From Viola odorata (Eukaryota > Streptophyta > Magnoliopsida > Malpighiales > Violaceae), in the NCBI GenBank assembly GCA_963691705.1, contig OY829541.1, positions 39,325,661-39,389,660 of the forward strand: a stretch of 64,000 nucleotides of DNA, written 5' to 3'. The notes under the pieces are model-generated. The model was not told the DNA's origin. It saw only the letters and a program-made list of their open reading frames with translations, and did not search any database. The position numbers and the translations under genes were made by a program. How positions within the stretch are numbered: the stretch's first letter is position 1; each line of letters opens with the position of its first letter. Positions 31,482-43,989 of this stretch are shown here, piece by piece.

Positions 31482-33800
31482 AATTATGTATGTTGTATAT
31501 GAAAGTATGCCCCCAACATTTGATAAAAACATCTTCCCTATCAAGAGAAGGTTCAACAAGTTTATGCATTTCTGGAGAACATGTCATCCAATTTCTATCA
31601 TATAAGGATGCTTGATACAAGCCTAGAAAAGCATCTGCATCTTGCCCAGGAGATAACGACCTCAAGGATAAGACTTTCCTACATCATGTAGACATAAACA
31701 ATCCTCACCCGATATTGGTGTTTGCGCTCACACTCAGAAATAAGGCTGCGTGTTTACACTCATAGAAATGCAACAAACATAGCAACAAACATTGCACAAA
31801 GTCATATTTGCAATGTCAATCCGAGTGAATAAACTTCAGATGAAGATGCACATGCATGGGCATTCATATAATCAAGAGGACTTTACAAGAGAAAGGAAAT
31901 AAAGTGTGTAGACCGAAAGAAGAAGTCTATTTAGAAAGGATAATATTGTTTAGCAGAAGAAAATAGGGTTTTAATGAGCAGTGCTCAACTAAGGTTGTTG
32001 CGAAGGAAAAGCGCACGTCTTCTTCGACCTTTGCTGGAGATGATCTCTTTTCCCTTTTGAGATAATTTTTGTTGTCGGCGGAGCGCATTCGTCCTTGAAT
32101 TTTCATGGGGATGCTCCTTCTTGTTCGTCTTGGTGGTGTTGTGCCTAAGTTCTTGGATTTTCACGGGAGTGATTTTTTTGATGGAGAGCTGACCCTGGGG
32201 CCCCATTTGCACTTGCTTTTGCTTTTGTTTTGCTGTGTTCTTTGAACACTTTTGATTTAATTTTTTGATTTTAATTTTTTTTTAATTTTTTTTTTGTTTT
32301 TTGTTTTTTGTTTTTTTTTGATTTTTTTCTGAGTGAGCAAAGCAAGTGCAATTTTTGTTTGGGCTGTTGTCACTTCCGTCCTTGGCAGAAGCCCTCAAAT
32401 CTTGATTTTTTATTTTTTTGGCTGGGTTTCCTTCCGGCGTTGATGATCAGCGATCTTCGGAGATTTTGGAATCCCTCTTGCGCAACCCAAGTTCAATGTG
32501 CACCTTACCTTCAGTTAACAAACTCAGTTGGGCACTGCTCATTATTTAGGGAGTTCAAGTGGATGTAAAAGATTTTACAAGCGGCTTAGAAATGAATCGA
32601 ACAGAATGCAAAGGCAAGTGTCTGAGGACAAAAGAACGAGAAGACCAAAGAAAGGTGGAAGCAAAGAGCAAAGTCCCATGTCATCTTACTGCTATCCCAT
32701 GTCTAATGGTGCATGCACCCTGGATATTATGCAAATCCAACTAGCACTTAGCCAGGCATTTGCACTCATGAAGGAAGTATGGCGTGAAGGCCCAAAATGC
32801 TCACAGGGATGTGTTTATGACTGCTTACGTCTAAACATGCTGCAGATATAAGAGCTAGCAGGCAAGATCATGCATGTCATAAAATTTCGACTGGATGCAC
32901 AAGTTATCCATGATGCAGTAACATGTTGAACATGCTCAATCTATGGAAGGTTTGAAAATTTTGAGGGTAGTGTGAATTTTATTCAAAGAATTTTGTTTAC
33001 AATTACAACAAATCTTAATAATGTTAGCAATTTTATAGACAAAAATGTAAGGGTAGGAAAAATTTATGAATAATTTAAAACGTTGCCCCCAATGTGGGAA
33101 TGAATGCAGAATGATTGTATGAAATTTAAATAGGCAGAGAGGTAAGTGAACTTCTCTGGATGTGTGCAGCAAAAAGTGTTGAGGTCGGCGCAAAGCGCTG
33201 TTGCAGAACTATGAATGTAAACCTCACTCTGACGTTGATGTACACTGCAGTGTTCATATAGGAATGTAGATTGAGGCCAGGGCGAGAACCCCATAGAGTT
33301 CGAATGCTGATGTAAAGAGGACAACAGGGTGTGGTCGCCGCAAAGAATGAAAATAGGGAGAACTGAGCCGCCGCAATGGCTGCTGGGAGTGAGGAATTTC
33401 CAAAAGGTTGCCCCCGGTGTAGAATGCATAATGAACTTCCCGATGCTCACGGCAGGGCAGTAAAGGCACACAAGATGGTCATTCAAGATTTGATAAGAGG
33501 AGGATTCCTTTATCTCGCTGAACATTATGCAAGTGACCATAGTATGATTCGAGTTCCTGCAAAAATAAGGGAGAAATAATGGGTAGAATTGAAGAACAAT
33601 TTAGGAAAATGGACAACGTAATCAATAGGTTTTAGACTCTCCCTTTTCTGGTGAGGCTTTATGCAGGGACTCCCAATATGATTCGGATTCTTGGACGTCA
33701 AGGCTTCCTGACGCTTCGCTGATTGTCATTCTAACTGCTTGCCCCCCAGTTTACGTGGGTTGCATCCCACAGAGCGCCCTTGTTTAAGTCTCAAGTACGA
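31482..33800 (-). mobile_element. Fragment F: 3' non-coding region of an Athila-like element
   Basis: It aligns in blocks with 52,141-53,700 of D and with 2416-3780 of B. Shared blocks are the C-rich stretch at 31,511, the segment around 31,650-31,880, T-rich sequence at 32,240-32,330, and the conserved TGGGTTGCATCCCACAGAGC segment at 33,757. No gag, pol or 3' ORF remains. The short frames in it show no recognisable protein. Confidence 0.65.
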
Positions 33801-34490
33801 AGCTTCCTTTCTCGCCTTGGTTCTGTAAAAATGAGTTAGTAGCATCTAAACTTTGAACAAATCGACAATTAAGATAAGGATTTAATAAATCAGAAGAGTA
33901 AAATATGGAAAAATTGCAGACATGACAAAATCGCGAACATAAAAAAAATATGCGGAAATACTTGCGAGCATGGGAGAATTGCGGAGAAAATTGCAACCAT
34001 GGAAAAATTATGGAAATCATTGCAAGTAGAAAAATTGTGGAAAAATTGCGAAAACACTTGACACACGTGGAAAAAATTGTAGAGAAGTTTTAGAAGCATG
34101 AAAAATTGCGGAAAATTTTACATGTGAAAGATTGCGAAAAAATTATGGATATTGAAAATTTGTGAAAAATATTGGCAAACATGGAGACATTGCAAAAAAT
34201 TACAACTGTGGAGAAATTGCGAAAAATTTGCAAATGTGACCAATCTATAGAAAAATTTGCCAATATGAAGATTTTGCGAAAAATTGCCAATGTGGAAAGT
34301 TTACAGAAAAAGATTTCCAATGTGGAAAATTTGCTGAAAAATTGTAAACAAGGAAAATTCGCAGAACAATTTATAATTGTGGAGAAATTGCGTAATCAGT
34401 TTTTAAAAAAAAGTGAAAATTTTGAGAAATGATTTGTAAAACGTGGGAAGATTTTGAGGAATTATTTGCGAAAATTTTGAGCAATTAGTG
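33801..34490. repeat. AT-rich degenerate repeat built on GAAAAATTGCG
   Basis: From about 33,900 the plus strand repeats words such as GAAAAATTGCGAAAA and CATGGAAAAATT at intervals of about 15-45 bp. An 86-codon frame at 34,172-34,432 is a by-product of this repeat. The origin is unknown; it lies between fragment F and the Ogre-like leader. Confidence 0.7.
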
Positions 34491-35000
34491 AAAAAAGTGA
34501 AACAAAGTCACAATTCACGCATTTCGATATGATGCACATGCTGGGTTGACACCAACTATTTCTATTCTGGCTGGGAAGGCGCCCGGACGATACCATAGAA
34601 GTGGTCCCTCAGTAAATGGATACGTGATTGCCTGTCGAACCATCAAAAGTTCTAGGCGTTCACCCATTTAGGGGTTCGAGTCCGAGTTTGGGGTTCGTGA
34701 AAACTACCTAGGACACGTGTCCTAGGGCCTCACTACTAACCTCCTAATCTTATTTGGAAAAGGCCCAGCTGTAGGGCATTATGCATGAGATGCATATGCA
34801 ATGATAGTTTATCAAAGCGAGTAACAACGAATCATGCGAACAAATTATACATGAAAAACAATAATCACGCATAAAGAATCATGTGATAATACAACAATTT
34901 ATCATATCAGTGAAAATAATCATGTACAAAAATCATATGAAACAAATTCGGCACTTAAAAAATAAACACCTCAAAAAAATCCGGCTTCGACCCTACAGTG

Positions 35001-35018
35001 TCCCCAGTGAAGTCGCCA
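35001..35018 (-). promoter_or_regulatory. Primer-binding site of element J (tRNA-Arg type)
   Basis: The minus strand reads TGGCGACTTCACTGGGGA. It matches the complement of the 3' end of plant tRNA-Arg(ACG) with two differences. A tRNA-Arg site is characteristic of the Ogre lineage. Confidence 0.8.
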
Positions 35019-35021
35019 AAC

Positions 35022-37404
35022 TATCGCACCCTTTTTTTGGATTTTTATTCCTAATGCGACGCGAGTTTGGGACGAGAATGTGAGACGAAATCGGATCCAT
35101 CTCACATCATGCATATGAAGTCGCCACCCTAATTTTTTTAGGTTTAGGAAACCTAAAGTCATGCATAAAAATAAAAATGCTAAGGCAAAATGGGTCTGAA
35201 CCCGAGAATAGCGGTTCGGGGTCGTATTATGGACTCGGGAAGGTGTTAGGCACCCGAGTCGCATCCTAAAAAGGTTACCGTGGAAAGAGGTGTTTAATCA
35301 TGCTTAAAAAGTCCTAATCTATGTAATCATACCCAATGGATAAATTAAATTTAACATTTCTAAATAACTCATGCATACGAGAGTATTCGAGGAAAAAACG
35401 TGGAATAAATAAAAGAGTGAGAAATGCGTACTTGTGAAGGGTATCGGTTGATTTATCCTACAAAGTCGAGATTATTAGTTCGAAAGAAAAGATAGTCGAA
35501 TAAATATTTGATGACTAATTGTGCGCAAGCGAAATAATTAATATCTTTGACGATTATACACAAGCAGAATAATTAAACATGCGAAAGCATACGAAATTAA
35601 TAATTAAGCATGCAAGCATGCGAAAATAGTACAAGCATATGAAAATTAAATAAACAGTACAAGCATGCTGAATTTAAATAAACAGTACAAACATGCAGAA
35701 AATAAATAAACATTACAAGCATACGAAAATTAAATAAACAGTACCAACATACGAAAATTAAATATCAGTACAAACATGCAGAAAATAAACAGTACAAGAT
35801 TTATGAGAAAACGTAATGGGCCTAAAAATCGAGCTAGGCCCACTGGGCCAAGAGCGGGCCACACTAGCTGGGCCAACAACTGGGCCCAAGATAGCCAGCC
35901 CACTGGGCTGGCCTTTCTTTTCCGCGTGGGCTGACCACGTAGCCCACTCTTCTTTTATTCCAGCTGGGCCAAGACAACCACTTGGCCCATGACCCTTCCT
36001 TCTTATTGGCCGGCCAAGCCCACTACCCCAAGCCAAATTAAATCCCTTTTCTTCTTCTGCATCCAACCAAATTAAATCCCCTCTCTTCCTCCACAAACAC
36101 ACAAACGACACGAGATCTCCTCATCCCCTCATCCCCTATCCAATCCAACCATGAAAATTACCACAACAACAAGGCAACAACGATGTAGTGGTGGTAGCGA
36201 CGAGACGTAGGCAACGGCGGCGGCGAGACAGCAGTCCCGGCAAGGCAGCAGCGGTGGTGGGTAGTGGTGATGGAGGATGGCTGCGTCTCCGCCCTTCTGC
36301 TCCCATTTCTTCTCTCCTTTATTTTTATTTTCCTTTCCTTTTTTCTTTGGTTTGGGTTAGATTGTGATTGGGTGGTTTGGATTAGGGCTGGGCGGTTAGT
36401 GTTTGGCAGTGGCGGCGAGGTGTTCGGTGACATGGCAGCGGCTGATTGCAGCGGCGTGGCTGATAGAATTGAATGTTTGGTTTGAATGAACTGAATTGAT
36501 TTTTTTGGATTGGGTGTTTGGTTTGATATTCGGTTGTGTTTAATTTGGTAATCGGTTGGTTTGTTTGGAGGGCTGAATTGAAATTGGGGGTGAAATTGAT
36601 CTGAAAATTATTGCCCGAGCTCCCCCCCTTTTTGCTTGTTGCTTGGAGCTGCTACATATAGGCAAAGGAACGCGTGGGAGCGTGGCTTAGAGCTGCGCGT
36701 GATCGTTGCCGGACTTGGAGGGCAAGGGTGGCACTGTACGCGTTGGAACGACGCACGAGGATGCAAAGGGTGATTTGCTTGGCTGAGATTGAATGGAAGC
36801 TCTGGGAAACGAGGTGACGAGGCAGGCTAGCTAAATGTAGGAGATAGAGCCGTAGGGACGGTGGCCAAATTTGCAGAAATGCATTAATGTTGCATTAATG
36901 CAAATTAATGCATAAGAGCAAATTATTTTTAGCTCGAGCTTTTAGTACGAGAAAATTTTGTTAAAGAGAAATAAAACTTGAACCCCAAAGCTATTAAAAA
37001 TGAAACGAAATAAATAAAAATCAGTGGGCTGCGAAAAGTTCATTCTAAGATTAAATAAAAATTCATTTGTAAGCGATAAAAGTTCGAATAGAAGAAAAAA
37101 ACACATAAAATAAAAATTGAACGAAGCGCTAAGAGATGGCGCGGGTTAGAAAAATAATAAAAAATAAGTAGCTAATGAGCAAAATTGTTCGACCCTTGGT
37201 TTCGAGAATTTGACTCTGGAACCGATACGGGCTCGAACGAAAAAAGTGATAAAATGCGACAAAAGTACAAAATAAAATTTAAACGATATGAAGCGCAAAA
37301 ATAAACATCAGATTGACGAAAGTAAACAGGTGTATGATTTTTGAAAAATTGATGATAAAAATGCGACAAATGAAAATTTTAAAATCCAAAATCGGGTAGC
37401 AACA
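35022..37404 (-). repeat. LTR of Ogre-like element J
   Basis: The boundaries are inferred from the primer site on the left and the TGTTGCTACCC start on the minus strand at the right. Inside are a short tandem repeat of about 28 bp (35,625-35,800, ACAGTACAAGCAT words), a GGGCC-rich block at 35,820-36,010 and A-rich terminal parts. No coding region is supported. Confidence 0.62.
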
Positions 37405-37931
37405 CGTGAATTTCACAAAACAGGGAAAATTCTGGAGCAAAGAAATTTGTTCAATGTCGAAGAAGAAGAGAGAGTAGAAGTGAGAGAGAGAGAGCACAGT
37501 AATATACAAGCTGAAACTCTCCCGTCCTATTCTAAGTCAAACTCCTTCAAAATCTAAAAAGATAATAACAATGTTTTTGTAATTAAATACAAAAGAGAGG
37601 GAGATCCTATCTAGGATTCTTAAATTGATATCTTCCCGATCCCTCTGATCTTGCTGGAAAGGTGCTTGCCAGCCCGCGAAGCCCAAGTTGAGTGCGGGCC
37701 AAAAGGTAGTCATCGTTGATGCTCGAGATTGTCTTAAGTGAATGGATGTTGGCCAAGCTCCAAGCCAAGATGCTCTAAGATCAACGTTGTGCTTACGAAG
37801 TTGCATTTTTCTCAGAACCAGAATCAAAGCTCGAACTGCAAAAGCATGGTAAATTCACAGAAAATCAATAGCTTTTCTGTCCAAATAACAAGTAAATGGA
37901 AGTAAAAATATGATGAAATGAAATGCAATCA
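37405..37931 (-). repeat. Right part of a B-type LTR (fragment I)
   Basis: It aligns with the last 540 bp of B's LTRs, including GGAGATCCTA, a TTGGCCAAG word near 37,750 and the terminus ATGCAATCA at 37,931. It is more diverged than B's two LTRs are from each other, so it is an older copy. The other part of the LTR was not found left of J. Directly to the right starts LRR repeat unit 1. Confidence 0.82.
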
Positions 37932-38712
37932 GGTTTGATAAATCACGTCAATACTCTTTTATAAATGGAAAGACCCCATTCTACTGGTAATATTTTTGGC
38001 ACGTGATCGCACATATCATCTAGGAGGCTGCCAGATAGTCTCTTTGAAAGTAACATAAATCATTTGACAAGTAGGGATATTGAAGATGGAAGAGGGTATG
38101 GACCCTAAAATCTCTCAGTTGTCATTCAAGGTAAGTGTTTCTAGGTTAGAAAAATTCCCTATATCCCTAGGGATAGTTCCTATTACATTGTTGTAGTTCA
38201 AATCAATAGTCATTAGAGTGGAGATGTTGCTCAAGGATGGTGGGATGACACTAGAGTAGAAGCTATAACTGAGATGGAGGTGCTTGAGATTAGGAAAAGA
38301 GCCCAACCAAGATGGGATGTCTTTAGCAAAATGGTTCTCTCCAAGGTTGATGTATGTCAAACGAGTAAGGCTGGACAATTGGGGTGGCAGGGACCATGAA
38401 GAGTGTTGTTTTCAAGATTTAGGACAAAAAGGAAAGAAAGGTTCGACATGTCTTTGATGGATGACGCCTTGTAGAACCATGTTGGTAAGGTTCAAAGCTA
38501 AGACTCTTTGGTTAATAGGGTTTCAGGTGAAACCAATCCATCTGCAGTAATCGGTATTTTCGGACCAATTTATTGCTAAGACATTGTTAGGATTAGGACT
38601 GAGGTGGTCTCTAAAGGCAAGAAGAGCGTTGTGATTAGAGCTACTATTGTTGGATGTTGTTGCAGCTGAAGGAACAAAAGTGATTTAGAAAAGAACAAGA
38701 ACATGTTCTCAT
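37932..38712 (-). pseudogene. LRR receptor-kinase relic, tandem unit 1
   Basis: From the ATG at 38,712 the minus strand encodes a damaged signal peptide and then an LRR N-terminal domain. At 38,378-38,115 there are LRR repeats with L-x-x-L-x-x-L-x-L and N-x-x-G-x-I-P patterns. Several frameshifts and a stop at 38,115 break it. The frame ends where homology to unit 2 ends, well before any transmembrane or kinase part. The repeats resemble plant receptor kinases of the EFR/Xa21-like group (subfamily XII), but only the N-terminal third is present. Confidence 0.8.
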
Positions 38713-39371
38713 GCAAAATGATTCAAGAAAATGAGTTGTTTTCTTGATCTTATGCGTTTTTACAAGGTTACGGGAGAAATTATTTGCTGGTTTTGCTCTG
38801 GATGCTTTTTCTGAAATCATCATCCTTAACAGAGATCTGAAATACTAGAGATACTATTGTGTAGTGACTGCAAGTATACAATAAAGATTCACATAACTAA
38901 GTAAAACCTAAGATCTCTATTTTTTTTTAAACTTAAGTAAAACCAACCGTTAAAAGCTATACACTTAGCATCATTATGTATCCTTAAGGAAAGACACGTA
39001 AACTTGCTATCGTTAATTTAAGTATCTCGAATAAGATTAAAAAAGGTTTATTTGATGAGTTAAGTAACTTTACTATTTTTTAAAAAATTATAAGTTAAGA
39101 AACTTAAAAATGAAAAGTATCCCATATTGTATAATCACTTTAATTTTAATTAGTATAATTGTTCTCTATATAGTTATTAAGAGACACTTAAGTTTACTTA
39201 ACTTATGTTTTGTATCTCGATTATGATTAAAAAGTTGATTTTATTTCTTCTACTTGTTCTTTTCGTACCTATAAAAATCGATATTAATCAATCATTTAGT
39301 TAGTGTTTTCAATTGTAATCAATATACTAGTACTTTAATACTCTCATCTCTTAAGTAAAAGTTTTATGGTT
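38713..39371 (-). other. 5' flank of LRR tandem unit 1
   Basis: AT-rich DNA without a supported gene. The part 38,880-39,060 aligns with 45,420-45,575, the flank of unit 2. This shows that the duplicated unit includes about 700 bp upstream of the start codon. Confidence 0.7.
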
Positions 39372-40061
39372 TGATAAGTCAATTTAATAGTCTCTTACAA
39401 ATGGAAAGACCCTATTTTACTGGTAAATGTTTTTGCATGTGATCGCACATATCATCTGGGAGGCTGCCGAATAGCTTATTCAAAGCTACATAAATAATTT
39501 GCAAAGTAGGGATATTGAAGATGGAAGAGGGTATGGACCCTGAAATCTCTCGATCGGCACTCAAGCTGAGTGTTTCTAGGTTAGACAAATTTCCTATATC
39601 CGTAGGGATAGTTCCTCTTAGATTGTTGTAGTTCAAATCAATTGTCTTTAGAGTAGAGATGTTGCTTCAGGATGGTGGGATGACACCAGAGAAGAGGCTA
39701 CTAGTGAGATGGAGGTGAGATGGAGGTGTTCGAGATTAGGAAAAGAGCCCAACCAAGATGGGATATATCTTGAGCAAAATGGTTCTCTCCAAGGTTGATG
39801 TATGTCAAACGAGTAAGGTTGGCCAATTAGGGTGGCAGGGGACCATGGAGAGTGGTGTTTTCAATATTTAGGACAGAATGGAAAGAAATGTTCGATATGT
39901 CTAGACGGATGGCGCCTTGTAGACCTATGTTGGTAAAATTCAATGCTGTGACTCTTTAGTTAATGGAGTTTCAGGCGACACCAACCCATCTGTAGTAATC
40001 GGTATTTTCGGACCAATTGGTTGCTAAGACATTGATAGGATCAAGACTGAGGTTGTCTCTG
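39372..40061 (-). pseudogene. LRR receptor-kinase relic, tandem unit 2, main part
   Basis: It aligns with 37,932-38,600 of unit 1. LRR repeats are readable at 39,636-39,412. The LRR N-terminal domain with N-W-S-E-N-T-D lies near 40,000, with stops in between. At 40,061 it is cut by the hAT element and resumes at 45,136 with the first part of the N-terminal domain and the signal peptide. Confidence 0.82.
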
Positions 40062-41499
40062 GCAAAAATCTACCCATAGCCAATGGGTACCCATACCCAA
40101 CTAAATTAAGTAGGTATGGGTGTTAAATGGGTTAGTGTAATTTTTAAATGGATATAAATGGGTATATACCCATTTAAATTAAAATAAATGGGTTTAATTG
40201 GGTTTGGGTATGGGTACCCATTGGGTAACCAATTTAAACCCAAACCAGTTTCTCCGTTCCTAATCCGTCCTCGGCCCAAATCATTTTCTCAGCTCCCTGT
40301 CCTCGTTCTCACCAAACCCAAACTCTGAAATCCCTATCTCATCTCTACCAATTTACCAACCTCAGCCTACCCAAATCAACGATTCGCAGCCGCCGCACTT
40401 CAGCATCAGTTCCGTTTCGTCGCTTGTGGTGTTGATCGGTGGATTGGAATCGATTTTCTATTTCAATTGAGGCAACTAAAAATGATTTCTGCATCGTGTT
40501 CTGCCCAAGTTCGTGTCAACTGTGCGCCTACCACTGCTCATAGTTAGGTACGCCACCATCTCACCCAATGCAATGGTACTCAATTAATTAGCTTCATGTG
40601 TATTGGGAATTTGTTGTAACTTGTCAACTTTGCTTTGCGTTTTGATACATATCGTGAATATTCCATTTTCTTGTTTGTTAATTATTTGTTTGATCTTTAA
40701 TTATGCATCGACTGACTTATGGATTTGCATCAGAGCATATTGCAAGTTTTTAAAATAAATTCCTATAATTGCCTACCCTTTCTTTGCTGCTCCTTAAATT
40801 TCTGGCATTAGAATCAGGTGTTTGGTTTGCATCATGTATAATTTCTTTCTGGGATCCACTTCACAATAATTTTCACATTAATTAATATTGGAGGTGTCCT
40901 TTTCAATGTTAGTTCTTTTTTGATATTTTTAGCATATTTATTAAACGAGAACAAATTCATTAATTCTTCCTTTTCCCCACCCACATTAAAATAACATAAA
41001 TCACTTGGAATTGGAAAGTACAGACTTAGCAGTCGGGGAGATGCATGGCACTAAAATTTGCTTCATTGCTACTTCCAGAAAATTAGCTTTAGGGGCTTCA
41101 TTGGAAAAATGAGTAGTAAAACAGAAGGAAAAGAAAAGGAAAAGAAAGTCTTTTTTTCCTGTTTCTGTACCAAATGAGTAGTAAAACAGAAGGAAAAGAA
41201 AAGGAAATGATGTGTGGCAATTGTAACAGTCTCCCTGTTGGAAAGATTTCAGTGCTGCATACTTATTGTGCTTTATAGTTTCTTCTGTATTATTTATTTG
41301 GTTTTGCACTGTCCATCAATTGAAGACAATTAGGTCCTAAACATTTTCATGTTCGGCAGCAAATACAGCTATCAAACATGATGCAAAGTGAATAGTGGGA
41401 GCACTTCATTCGAATTTTCCCCCCTAGTTATAACTGAAAAATTGTTAGTGTATGACTACAAACTCATTTGAATTTTCATAATCTTTTGCAGGGATTATT
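40062..41499 (+). other. 5' region of the hAT element
   Basis: The first 190 bp repeat TGGGTA-type words in both orientations. A leader intron is possible between GTACGCC at 40,548 and the acceptor TTTTGCAG at 41,484-41,491, just before the transposase ATG. No other gene is supported; the Lys/Phe-rich frame at 41,001-41,309 (minus) is low-complexity. Confidence 0.6.
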
Positions 41500-43462
41500 A
41501 TGGAATTGGGGATAGATCATACCGATGAAGTTGCACAAAGTGATTGGATTACCTCAAAGAGGAGGAGAAAATCTACTTCTCAAGTATGGGATGGGTTTGA
41601 GAAGTTAGGTACTACAGAAGATGGAAAGCTAGAAGTGAGATGTAAGTGGTGTTTTCATTCATATAATATTGTGGGTTCTCATGGTACAAAGAATTTATTG
41701 CGTCATCTTGATGTTTGTGATAAGCGAGAATGCCAAGAGCTTGAGTTATCACATCCTAAGATAGACCAAGAGGTTTATCGTGAAAAAGTTGCTATGGCCA
41801 TAATTAGGCATGATTATCCTTTTTCATTTGCAGAACATGAAGGTATTAGAGATGTGCACACATACTTGAATCCTACAGTGAAAAGCATTTCTAGAAATGG
41901 TATCAAGTCAGATGTGCTTAGGGTGTATAAAAAAGAAAAAGAGAAAGTTGTTCAATCCATATTGTCTAATGCTAGTAGGATTTGTTTGACATCAGATTTG
42001 TGGTCATCTATCACCACAGATCATTACATGACTGTTACTGCACATTTTATAAATGAGAATTGGGAATTGCAGAAGAAGATTTTGTGTTTTTCTTATGTCC
42101 CTCCTCCATATAATGGTGCTGTGTTGGCGGAGAAATTGTTTAGTTTGCTAAAAGAATGGGGAATTGAGACAAATATTTACCATTACTTTAGATAACGCAT
42201 CATACAACAAAGTAATGGTGGATGTTTTAAAAAGACATGATTTTTTGGGGAAACATCTACCTTGTATGGGTGAATTCTTTCATGTGCGTTGTGGGGCTCA
42301 TATTCTTAATTTGATTGTCCAAGAGGGGCTTTTGACTACTTGTCAAACAGTGGATAAAATTAGACAGTGTGTCAAGTATGTAAGAGGATCCCATGGAAGA
42401 AAAGTAAAGTTTGTTGAGTGCATCTTACAATGTTCTTTACCATCTAGATTTGTATGTGAAGACGTGCCAACTAGATGGAATTCTACATATTTGATGATTG
42501 AAAGTGTATTTTCTCTCCGTACTGCATTTGAACATTTGGCTGTTATCGATTCAAACTTTTTGACATGTCCTACCTTAGAAGATTGGAATCAAGCAGACAG
42601 GTTGATGAAGTTGTTGAAGCCATTTTATGATATTTCCACTCTCTTTTGTGGAACTAAATATCCTACAGCTAACCTATATTTTCATAGTGTGTGGAAGATT
42701 GGATTGCGTTTAGCAGAAGAAGAGGAAAGTGCAGATGAGGTCATTTCTGAGATGGCAAAGAAAATGAAAAAAAAGTATCTGAAATACTGGAGATGTTATA
42801 GTGTAGTGCTCTCAATGGAACTTATTTTGGATCCTCGTTATAAGTTAGCATTTATTGAGTTCTCTTTTGCCAAATTATACGGCTCTGAATCAAAAGAGCG
42901 TGTAATTCGGGTCCGAAGAAAACTATATAAGTTATTTGAGGAGTATTTGCGAGTGTTTGATGTGCGCACATCTTTATTTGATTCAAATGTTGAGACTTAT
43001 GGTTTTGGTAGTCAAGAGAGAGATGATGCTGATGGTTTTGATGATTTTGAGAGTGAACTTTTTAGTTCAGTTAAGAAATCTCAACTAGATTTGTATTTAG
43101 AAGAACCTAGGCTTGACAGGAATAAGTATGCTGACTTGGATATTCTTACTTATTGGAGGGACAGTTCTGCTAGATTTCCAGTTGTTTCAGTGATGGCTCG
43201 AGATATTCTTAGTATTCCTATCACTACAGTTGCATCTGAATCTGCTTTTAGTATTGGTGGTAGAATCCTTAGCAAATATAGGAGTTCTCTTTTACCACAA
43301 AATGCAGAAGCTCTACTATGTACTCGAGATTGGTTATGTGAGTTACCTCTTAAGGTAGATGATCAGGATGAAGATTTGCTTGTCGAAGATTTAAGCGATC
43401 TGTGTGGTATTTTACTATCTTTATCTGATGAATTATATCTTTTATTCATTTTTTGTTTGTGA
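41500..43462 (+). pseudogene. hAT transposase (BED finger, RNase H-like core, dimerisation domain), one frameshift
   Basis: The ATG is at 41,500. Residues 25-80 form a BED zinc finger (C-K-W-C ... H-L-D-V-C). The first catalytic Asp lies in L-T-S-D-L-W-S-S at about residue 165. The frame closes at 42,195, but the overlapping frame from 42,164 carries on with the second Asp in I-T-L-D-N-A-S, so one base is out of step near 42,165-42,175. The hAT C-terminal dimerisation block with F-P-V-V-S-V-M-A-R-D-I-L and V-A-S-E-S-A-F-S lies at about 43,165-43,350. Total about 650 residues, normal for the family. Apart from this frameshift it is complete, suggesting a fairly young element. It may once have acted in trans on relatives. 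Confidence 0.9.
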
Positions 43463-43989
43463 CCTTCTTATCTGACAAACACACTTTGTTTTATGCAGGT
43501 ATTGAACGACTAGAAGTTTAATGGATTTGCAGGGTATATGCAGTTAGTTTGGTCTACAATATATTTGAATTTTTTTTCTTTAATATATTTATATATATAT
43601 ATGGCATGCCTTTGTTAGTGCAAGTCAACTCTGTTTTCTGCCCTTAGATGTGCTCCACGTCTCTTGTTTATTTATTGTTAGTGCAAGTCAACTCTGTTTT
43701 CTACCATTATCAATTTAATTGTCTGATTAGCATTTTTTGGAGGTAAAGTTTACATCTTTGTGGATAGATCTTGTGGAAACTGCATTCTATTAGACTGCAA
43801 GTTTGACAGCTAACTCCAGTGATTGTTATATATGCCAATAACAATGCAGCTACTTTAGTGTAATTATTGGATAATATAATGGAAACTAACTTGTTTCTTC
43901 CTTGTCTTGTTCATCCTTAGGTTTTCTAAAGTAAGTAATTGAGTTGTGGGAGTTGACGAAATATACCATTCGAATTAAGTCCAGCAGGG
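43463..43989 (+). other. Region between the hAT transposase and the captured gene fragment
   Basis: AT-rich, with a direct repeat of GTGCAAGTCAACTCTGTTTT at 43,617 and 43,680 and a TA-rich stretch near 43,590. Possible splice acceptors (TTATGCAG at 43,492-43,499, CATCCTTAG at 43,912-43,920) could lead to downstream exons. No gene is supported. Confidence 0.5.

Larger units (their letters stand above)
34491..37404 (-). mobile_element. Element J: Ogre-like retrotransposon fragment (5' LTR, primer site, leader)
   Basis: A long LTR-like block at 35,022-37,404 ends with GGGTAGCAACA (minus strand start TGTTGCTACCC). It is preceded on its left by a primer site for tRNA-Arg and about 500 bp of leader. 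No coding part remains. J appears to lie in, or next to, a B-type LTR that resumes at 37,405. Confidence 0.68.

Noticed and set aside
34172..34432. 86-codon frame with regular Lys/Leu pattern as a coiled-coil gene
   Set aside because: It is the translation of an AT-rich tandem repeat; similar frames appear on both strands.
34660..34690. tRNA-like B box (GGTTCGAGTCC) in the leader of element J
   Set aside because: No matching acceptor stem, D arm or anticodon arm can be folded around it.
36264..36485. Frame in J's LTR with hydrophobic stretch as a membrane protein
   Set aside because: Low-complexity T-rich translation inside an LTR, no homologue recognised.
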